NCBI GenBank assembly: GCA_947372225.1
Contig: CANBSV010000059.1
Span: 1 to 17,080, forward strand
Reading direction: 5' to 3'
Length of the DNA: 17,080 nucleotides
DNA from: Burkholderiales bacterium
GTDB lineage: Bacteria > Pseudomonadota > Gammaproteobacteria > Burkholderiales > Burkholderiaceae_C
Part shown: piece by piece, positions 1 through 6,300 of the stretch
How the letters are laid out: every line of letters starts with the position of its first letter
Numbering within the stretch: the stretch's first letter is position 1
Notes under the pieces: model-generated
What the model was told of the DNA's origin: nothing
The model's input: only the letters and a program-made list of their open reading frames with translations
The model's database searches: none
Position numbers and translations under genes: made by a program

Positions 1-171
1 GAGGCACAGCCGTTTGCGCGGTTGATCGCCGGCTCGGTCGGCACACGACACGAAGATTTACATCGCGGAGCGGAACCACCGGCCGTGGCGGGCGTCGAAT
101 CGGCGCGGCTTGTGCGTCAACGCTGCCCGAGCGTGCGGCGTTGTTTGACTGTTTCCAAGGACAATTCAGCC
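1..171. other. Upstream edge of window, no confident gene
   Basis: I see no recognisable gene here. The frame of the downstream lipoprotein happens to be open from base 1 to its start codon. The peptide it would encode is Arg/Ala-rich, has no hydrophobic or domain pattern, and would bury the lipoprotein signal peptide, so I read it as non-coding. Another frame closes with TGA at 23-25, so the first bases could be the end of an upstream gene; that cannot be decided from this window. The stretch probably carries the lipoprotein promoter, but I cannot point to clear -35 and -10 boxes. Confidence 0.4.
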
Positions 172-657
172 ATGAAAAAACTACTTTGCTCCCTTTCCGT
201 GCTGGCCGTGCTCGCCGGCTGCTCGACCACCAGTCCCGATGTGATTCAACGCGGCGACGCCCAGCGTCTTGCGCAGGTGCAAGACGCCACCGTGCTGTCG
301 ATACGCGCAGTGACCGTTGATGGCAGCCAGAGTGGCGCCGGCGCTGCCACCGGTGCGGTGGTGGGCGGTGTTGCAGGCTCCCAGGTGGGCGGGCACAAGA
401 CAGGTGCCGTGGTCGGCGTGCTGGCCGCTGTCGCCGGCGCCGTCGCGGGCAATGCCGTCGAACGCATGTCGACCAAGGAAGACGCGGTCGAGATCCTGAT
501 TCAGCTGCGCAACGGCGAACGCCGCGCCATCGTCCAGGCCAAGGGCAGCGAAGTGCTGCAACCTGGCGAAGCCGTCATTTTGGTGACCAACGGCGGCAAG
601 ACCCGAGTGATGAGAGCACCCGCTGTGGTGCCGGCTACCGCCGGTTCAGGCGGCTGA
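172..657 (+). CDS. Glycine-zipper outer-membrane lipoprotein (SlyB / 17 kDa antigen-like)
   Basis: This encodes a 161-residue lipoprotein. Residues 1-16 form a short signal peptide (MKK, then a hydrophobic stretch) ending in the lipobox L14-A15-G16-C17, so Cys17 should be lipidated. Ser18 at +2 favours the outer membrane. Residues about 55-95 are rich in Gly and Ala with GxxxG spacing (GAVVGGVAGSQVGG, then GAVVGVLAAVAGAVAG), the glycine-zipper 2TM pattern of the SlyB/Pcp and rickettsial 17 kDa antigen group. The rest is a small polar C-terminal domain. By family knowledge such proteins help keep envelope integrity; the exact role is inference. I chose the ATG at 172 because it starts a perfect lipoprotein signal and has AAGGA at 157-161; the open frame upstream would bury that signal. 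The gene appears to be monocistronic. Confidence 0.85.
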   Translation: MKKLLCSLSVLAVLAGCSTTSPDVIQRGDAQRLAQVQDATVLSIRAVTVDGSQSGAGAATGAVVGGVAGSQVGGHKTGAVVGVLAAVAGAVAGNAVERMSTKEDAVEILIQLRNGERRAIVQAKGSEVLQPGEAVILVTNGGKTRVMRAPAVVPATAGSGG

Positions 658-983
658 TGGCCAGGGGCTGGGTCCCCTCCTCGACAGCAACTCAAGGGCA
701 TCTGCGCTCCGGCATTTGACTGGGGTGCTTCTAATGCGTCGTTGAGGTGAGTGCCAACTGCCGCCGGGCCGTTGGCGTTTGCGCACGTGTCTCGCGCCTG
801 CCCAGGATCGAATGGAGACAACGCTGCATGCGCACCGCGACCGGCCATGGCCTGACCAACGGTTGGGGTCATAGCCCCAGCCAATGCCAGCCATTTTTTC
901 AATTCATCCACGGCACGGGCATGCCCCCGTAGCATTCGCCTCGGTGCTAGAGCCACCCATCACAAACCCAACTGGAGATAAAC
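658..983. other. 326-base intergenic region with several palindromes upstream of ahpC
   Basis: There is no convincing gene; the short open frames here have no recognisable domains. AGGGG 663-667 and CCCCT 674-678 form a small hairpin just after the lipoprotein stop, without a T run, so at most a weak terminator. The ahpC-proximal half holds several palindromes: GGCCATGGCC at 843-852, CCAACGGTTGG at 857-867, an 8-bp hairpin (861-868 with 875-882, one G-T pair, six-base loop tcatag), a T6 run at 894-899, and GGGCATGCCC at 917-926. TAGCA 930-934 and TGCTA 945-949 form a weaker repeat. The promoter and operator of the ahpC transcript should lie here, but no textbook sigma-70 pair stands out. Confidence 0.5.
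871..907 (+). promoter_or_regulatory. Possible OxyR-like site upstream of ahpC (weak)
   Basis: Four tetrads at seven-base spacing read ATAG (871-874), CAAT (882-885), ATTT (893-896) and TCAT (904-907). Against the OxyR pattern ATAG-N7-CTAT-N7-ATAG-N7-CTAT this is 11 of 16 matches, 76 bases before the ahpC start. ahpC is a classical OxyR target in many proteobacteria, which is the only reason to note it. The match is degenerate and could be chance; the overlapping hairpin at 861-882 is an alternative explanation. Confidence 0.2.
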
Positions 984-1547
984 ATGTCTTTGATCAACAC
1001 CCAAATCAAGCCTTTCAAGGCCACCGCCTATCACGACGGCAAGTTCGTCGACATCACCGAAAAGGATCTGCTGGGCAAGTGGTCCGCCATCGTTTTCTAC
1101 CCGGCTGACTTCACCTTCGTGTGCCCGACCGAGCTGGAAGACCTGGCCGACAACTACGCCCACTTCCAGAAGATCGGCGTCGAAATCTACGGCGTGTCGA
1201 CCGACACCCACTTCGTGCACAAGGGCTGGGCTGATGCTTCGCCTGCCATCAAGAAGGTCAAGTACCCACTGGTGGGCGACCCGACCGGCACCCTGTCGCG
1301 CAACTTCGAAGTGATGATCGAAGAAGCCGGCCTCGCACTGCGCGGCACCTTCGTGATCAACCCGGCAGGCCAGATCAAGGTTCTGGAAGTGCTGGACCTG
1401 GGCATCGGCCGTGACGCTCAAGAGCTGCTGCGCAAGATCAAGGCCGCTCAGTACGTCGAGTCGCACCCGGGCGAAGTGTGCCCGGCCGCCTGGAAGGAAG
1501 GCGCCAAGAGCATGACGCCTTCGATCGACCTCGTCGGCAAGATCTGA
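984..1547 (+). CDS. ahpC: Alkyl hydroperoxide reductase peroxidase subunit AhpC (2-Cys peroxiredoxin)
   Basis: AhpC is a cytoplasmic typical 2-Cys peroxiredoxin that reduces H2O2, organic hydroperoxides and peroxynitrite. The 187-residue length matches the E. coli-type enzyme. The peroxidatic centre is DFTFVCPTE, with Thr44 and Cys47; the resolving cysteine is Cys166 in GEVCPAAW near the C-terminus; Arg120 fits the conserved active-site arginine. By family chemistry, Cys47 is oxidised to a sulfenic acid and forms an inter-subunit disulfide with Cys166, which AhpF reduces. The start at 984 has GGAGA at 974-978 and gives the standard N-terminus MSLINT. ahpF follows after 109 bases that fold strongly, so the pair is probably one operon with graded expression. 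Peroxide-responsive control is likely by family precedent, but no clear operator was found. Confidence 0.97.
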   Translation: MSLINTQIKPFKATAYHDGKFVDITEKDLLGKWSAIVFYPADFTFVCPTELEDLADNYAHFQKIGVEIYGVSTDTHFVHKGWADASPAIKKVKYPLVGDPTGTLSRNFEVMIEEAGLALRGTFVINPAGQIKVLEVLDLGIGRDAQELLRKIKAAQYVESHPGEVCPAAWKEGAKSMTPSIDLVGKI

Positions 1548-1562
1548 TTTACCCCTGAAAGC

Positions 1563-1618
1563 GCCCGCACACCCGCGGGCTGTTCGGCCCGCCGCGATCC
1601 CACAAGGTTCACGGCGGG
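1563..1618 (+). promoter_or_regulatory. Mutually exclusive GC hairpins between ahpC and ahpF
   Basis: Four short segments can pair with their neighbours. Segment 1 is GCCCGC (1563-1568), segment 2 GCGGGC (1575-1580), segment 3 GCCCGCCG (1587-1594), and segment 4 CGGCGGG (1612-1618). Pairing 1:2 has a 6-base loop, 2:3 has a 6-base loop, and 3:4 (7 bp, CCCGCCG with CGGCGGG) has a 17-base loop. Forming 2:3 excludes both 1:2 and 3:4. No U-run follows, so this is not a standard intrinsic terminator; a stabilising or partially terminating intercistronic element that favours ahpC over ahpF is the simplest reading. There is no leader peptide ATG in the gap. Confidence 0.5.
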
Positions 1619-1656
1619 TTCAAGCCCTGAAGCACACCTCACCTGGGAGCATCACC

Positions 1657-3255
1657 ATGCTTGACTCCAACCTCAAGACACAACTCAAGAGCTACCTCGA
1701 AAGGGTCACGATCCCCTTCGAAATGGTCGCTTCGGTTGACACCACCGAAGCCTCTCAAGACATGCTAAGCCTGCTCAACGACATCGTCGAGCTGTGCGAC
1801 AAGATCACCTTGAAGACCGACGGCAACGACGCCCGCCGGCCTTCTTTCACCCTGAGCCGCATCGGCGAGGCGCCGCGCATTCGATTTGCCGCGACCCCGA
1901 TGGGCCATGAATTCACATCCCTGGTGCTGGCCTTGCTGCAAGTCGGCGGCCACCCCCCCAAGCTCGAAGCCGAGCTGGCGCAACAGGTGCGCAACCTCGA
2001 CGGCGATCTGAGCTTCGAAGTGTTCATGTCGCTGGGCTGCCACAACTGCCCGGACGTGGTTCAGGCGCTCAACCTGATGGCAGTTCTGAACCCGCGCATC
2101 CGCTCGACCATCATCGACGGCGCCCTCTATCAGGACGAGGTGGCGCAGCGCGAGATCCTCGCCGTGCCCATGATCTTCCTGAATGGCCAGCACTTCGGCC
2201 AGGGCCGCATGGGCGTCGAGGAAATCCTCGCCAAGGTCGACACCGGCGCCGCCGCACGCGATGCCGTCAAGCTCAGCGCCAAGGAGCCGTTCGACGTGTT
2301 GATCGTTGGCGGCGGTCCGGCCGGGGCGGCTGCCGCGGTGTATGCCGCTCGCAAGGGCATCCGCACCGGCGTGGTGGCTGAGCGCTTCGGCGGTCAGACG
2401 CTCGACACGCTGGGCATCGAGAACTTCATCTCGGTGCTCGAAACCGACGGCCCCAAGTTCGCGATGGCACTCGAACAGCATGCCAAGCAGTACGGCGTTG
2501 AGATCATGAACCTGCAGCGCGCCGAAAAGCTGATTCCGGCTGGGGCTGGCAGCGACCTGATCGAAGTGCAGCTGGCCAACGGCGGCTCGCTCAAGAGCAA
2601 GACGGTGATCCTGTCGACCGGCGCGCGCTGGCGCGAAGTCAACGTGCCCGGCGAAAAGGAATATCGCAACCACGGCGTGGCGTACTGCCCGCACTGTGAC
2701 GGTCCACTGTTCAAGGGCAAGCGCGTGGCGGTGATCGGCGGCGGCAACTCGGGCGTCGAGGCGGCGATCGATCTGGCCGGCATCGTGGGCGCGGTGACGT
2801 TGATCGAATTCGGCGACAAGCTGCGGGCTGACGCCGTGCTGGTCAACAAGCTCAAGAGCCTGGGCAACGTGACCATCCACACCCAGGCGCAGACGACCGA
2901 GATCACCGGCGACGGCGCAAAGGTCAATGGCCTGACCTACACGGATCGGGCTTCGGGCGCGTCGCACCACGTCGAGCTCGAAGGCGTGTTCGTGCAGATC
3001 GGCCTGGTGCCCAACTCCGAGTGGCTGCAAGGCACGCTCGAGCTGACGCGCCACGGCGAGATCGTCGTCGACCCGCGAGGCCAGACCTCGGTCCCCGGCG
3101 TGTTTGCGGCCGGCGACGTGACCACCGTGCCGTTCAAGCAGATCATCATCGCCACCGGCGACGGCGCCAAGGCGGCGCTCGGTGCGTTCGATCACCTGAT
3201 GCGCACGGCTCCGGCGGCTGCGGCGCCCAAGGTGGCTGAGACAGCCACGGCCTGA
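1657..3255 (+). CDS. ahpF: Alkyl hydroperoxide reductase subunit F (AhpF, flavoprotein)
   Basis: AhpF is the cytoplasmic flavoprotein disulfide reductase that passes electrons from NAD(P)H to oxidised AhpC. The 532-residue protein has the full family architecture. An N-terminal double-thioredoxin-fold domain (about 1-200) carries the redox pair C128-HN-C131. A thioredoxin-reductase-like core follows, with the FAD-binding GGGPAG at 218-223, the redox-active C344-PH-C347 followed by DGP, the nucleotide-binding GGGNSG at 361-366, and the second FAD motif GVFAAGDVT at 481-489. Electron flow in the family is NADH to FAD, then the 344/347 disulfide, then the 128/131 disulfide, then AhpC. The C-terminus has an Ala-rich tail of about 15 residues beyond the usual end. 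GGGAG at 1645-1649, seven bases before the ATG, supports the start. Confidence 0.97.
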   Translation: MLDSNLKTQLKSYLERVTIPFEMVASVDTTEASQDMLSLLNDIVELCDKITLKTDGNDARRPSFTLSRIGEAPRIRFAATPMGHEFTSLVLALLQVGGHPPKLEAELAQQVRNLDGDLSFEVFMSLGCHNCPDVVQALNLMAVLNPRIRSTIIDGALYQDEVAQREILAVPMIFLNGQHFGQGRMGVEEILAKVDTGAAARDAVKLSAKEPFDVLIVGGGPAGAAAAVYAARKGIRTGVVAERFGGQTLDTLGIENFISVLETDGPKFAMALEQHAKQYGVEIMNLQRAEKLIPAGAGSDLIEVQLANGGSLKSKTVILSTGARWREVNVPGEKEYRNHGVAYCPHCDGPLFKGKRVAVIGGGNSGVEAAIDLAGIVGAVTLIEFGDKLRADAVLVNKLKSLGNVTIHTQAQTTEITGDGAKVNGLTYTDRASGASHHVELEGVFVQIGLVPNSEWLQGTLELTRHGEIVVDPRGQTSVPGVFAAGDVTTVPFKQIIIATGDGAKAALGAFDHLMRTAPAAAAPKVAETATA

Positions 3256-3285
3256 CGCAGCGGCGGCGCGCGCCGTCAGTCAGAC

Positions 3286-3316
3286 AGCAAAAAGCCGGCA
3301 TTGCCGGCTTTTTGCT
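3286..3316. terminator. Bidirectional intrinsic terminator between ahpF and uvrA
   Basis: A perfect inverted repeat has 15-base arms (3286-3300 and 3302-3316) around a single central base, in practice a GC-rich stem AAGCCGGC/GCCGGCTT with a short loop. It is flanked by an A-run on one side and a T-run on the other, so it can terminate both rightward ahpF and leftward uvrA transcripts. It starts about 30 bases past the ahpF stop and lies 37 bases past the uvrA stop. Confidence 0.9.
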
Positions 3317-3352
3317 TGGTGCGGCTGAACTCGGGATCGAAGCCGACCCGCC

Positions 3353-6300
3353 TCAAGCGTTGGCGGCCGACCGCGCCAACACCCCGCGCAGTGCGACCCC
3401 CGTGTGCGAGCCGCTGGCCACCACCTGCTCGGGCGTGCCGGTGGCCACCACCTGGCCGCCTTGGGTGCCGCCTTCGGGGCCGAGGTCGATGACCCAGTCG
3501 GCTTCAGCGATCACGTCCAGGTCGTGCTCGATCACCAGCACGCTGTGACCGGCGTCGACCAGGCGATGCAGCACGCGGATGAGCTTTTCGACATCGGCCA
3601 TGTGCAGCCCGACCGTGGGCTCGTCGAGCACGTACAGCGTGTGCGGTGCCTTGTTGCCGCGCTTGCCGACGTCGTCGCGCACCTTGGTGAGTTCGGTCAC
3701 CAGCTTCATGCGCTGCGCCTCGCCACCGCTGAGCGTGGGTGACGGCTGGCCCAGCGTGAGGTAGCCCAGGCCCATGTCCTTGAGCAGTTGCAACGGATGG
3801 CTCACCGTGGGCATGGTGGCGAAGAAGCCCACCGCCTCGTCGATCTCCATGCGCAGCACGTCGCCGATGTTCTTGCCGCGCCAGGTCACCGCCAGTGTCT
3901 CGGGGTTGAAGCGCTGTCCGCGGCACTGGTCGCACAGCACTTTCACGTCGGGCAGAAAGCTCATCTCGATGGTGCGCATGCCCTGGCCTTCGCAGCCCGG
4001 GCAGCGACCCTCGCCCGTGTTGAAGCTGAAACGGTTGGGCGCGTAGCCGCGGGCTCGCGACTCGAGCGTGTCGGCGAACAGCTTGCGGATGGTGTCCCAA
4101 AAGCCGATGTAGGTGGCCGGGCAGCTGCGCGGCGTCTTGCCGATGGGCGTTTGATCGACTTCGAGCACGCGGTCGATGAAGCCCCAGCCGTCGATCTGCT
4201 CGCAGCCGCGCCACTGCGGCGTGCCGCCGCGCACGTTGATGAACTGCAAATTGGCCAGCAGCACGTCACGCGCCAGCGTCGACTTGCCCGAGCCGCTCAC
4301 GCCAGTGATCGCCACCAGCCGCTTGAGCGGCACATCCACCGTCACCTGCTGCAAGTTGTGCAGCGTGGCGCCATGCACCGTCAATCGCCGGTTCGACTCG
4401 CCCTCGCGCGGCGCCGCCGGGTCGGCCACCGTCATCAAACGGCGGGCCTGCAACGGGTGGATCAGCGGATGAGCCAGCAACCGGCCGGTCTGCGACTCGG
4501 GGTTGGCGGCCAGATCGGCCACCGAGCCCTCGGCCACCAGCCGCCCGCCGCGCTGGCCGGCACCCGGGCCGATGTCGATCAGGTGATCGGCGCGGCGGAT
4601 GGTGTCTTCGTCGTGCTCGACCACGACCAGCGTGTTGCCTTTGTCGCTGAGCGTCTTCAGCGCCTTGAGCAGGATCTGGTTGTCGCGCGGATGCAAGCCG
4701 ATGGTCGGCTCGTCGAGCACGTAGCAAACGCCTTGCAGGTTGCTGCCCAGCTGGGCAGCCAGACGGATGCGCTGCGCCTCGCCGCCGCTCAGCGTGGGCG
4801 CGGCGCGGTCGAGCGTGAGATAGCCCAGGCCCACTTCTTCCAGAAACTCGAGCCGCCCGCCGATCTCGGTGATCACGTCGCGGGCGATGTCGGCATCGCG
4901 GCCGGCCAAGCCCAGCGCGCCCAGCCAGCGGTGTGCGTCTGCCACCGACCACTGCGCGATGCCGGCGATCGAATGGCCCTCGAAGGTGACCCGCCGCGAC
5001 GCCGGGTTCAGCCTCGCGCCGCCGCAGTCGGGACACGGCACGTCGACCAGCCCTTCGGCTTCGCTTTCCTCGGACGGAAAGCTCTGCTCCTGGCCGCGGT
5101 TGTCGTCGTCGCGCACCGAGTCGTCGTAGACCTTGCGCTGCTCGCGCGTGAGCGCCAGCCCGGTGCCCACGCAGGTGCGGCACCAGCCGTGCTTGCTGTT
5201 GTAGCTGAACATGCGCGGATCGAGCTCGGGGTAGCTGGTGGCGCACACCGGGCAGGCGCGCTCGGTGGAAAACACGGTGACGCGGCCGATGCCCCCGCCC
5301 TTGCCGAGTGGCGCGTCGCCGGCCGGGGCCGCGTCAGCGCGCATCGCCTCGGCCAGACCGTCCATGCCCGTCAGCAGGTGCATCACGCCCTTGCCGACCT
5401 CCAGCGCTTCGGCCAGCGCGGCGCGCAGCACGGCTTCGTTGTCGGCGCTCACGACCAGATCGGCCACCGGCAGCTCCAGCGTATGTTCCTTGAAGCGGTC
5501 GAGCCGCGGCCACGGGTCGACTGGCACGAACTCGCCATCGACTCGCAGGTGCGTGTGGCCGCGCGCCTTGGCCCATTTGGCGAGGTCGGTGTACACGCCC
5601 TTGCGCGAGACCACCAGCGGCGCGAGGAGCCCGACGTGCTGGCCTCGGTGCTCGCGCAGCAGTTGCGCGGCAATGCTCTCGGCCGACTGCGGGCGCACCG
5701 CCGCACCGTCCTTCACGCAGTGCTGAATGCCCAGTTTGACGTAGAGCAAGCGCAGGAAATGCCACACCTCGGTGGTGGTGGCCACCGTGCTCTTGCGCCC
5801 GCCGCGGCTCAGACGCTGCTCGATCGCCACCGTGGGCGGGATGCCATAGACCGCATCGACCTCGGGCCGGCCGGCCGGCTGCACGATGCTGCGCGCGTAG
5901 GCATTGAGGCTCTCGAGGTAGCGGCGCTGGCCTTCGTTGAACAGGATATCGAACGCCAGCGTGCTCTTGCCCGAACCCGACACGCCGGTGACCACGGTGA
6001 ACTTGCCGCGCGGGATGTTCACGTCGAGCGACTTCAGGTTGTGCTCGCGCGCATTGACGATGCGGATGAACTCGTCGGCCGCCACCCGCTCGGCGCGTGC
6101 AGCGCGCAGCAGCGACTGCAGCGGCACGCCTTCTTCGACCGCGCACACGCCCAGGCCCATGGCGCGGTCGTAGTCGGCCAGCGCGCGTCCGGTGTGCGAA
6201 CTCGGGTGCTGCTTCACGTCGGCCGGCGTGCCTTCGCACACCACCAGGCCGCCGCCCTCGCCGCCTTCGGGTCCGAGGTCGATCAGCCAGTCGGACGCGC

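Noticed and set aside
22..171. N-terminal extension of the lipoprotein frame
   Set aside because: It would place about 50 non-hydrophobic residues before a perfect lipobox signal peptide. The internal ATG at 172 has its own ribosome site.
1765..3195. A 476-codon open frame on the minus strand inside ahpF
   Set aside because: It is antisense to AhpF, its composition is low-information, and it shows no recognisable domain.
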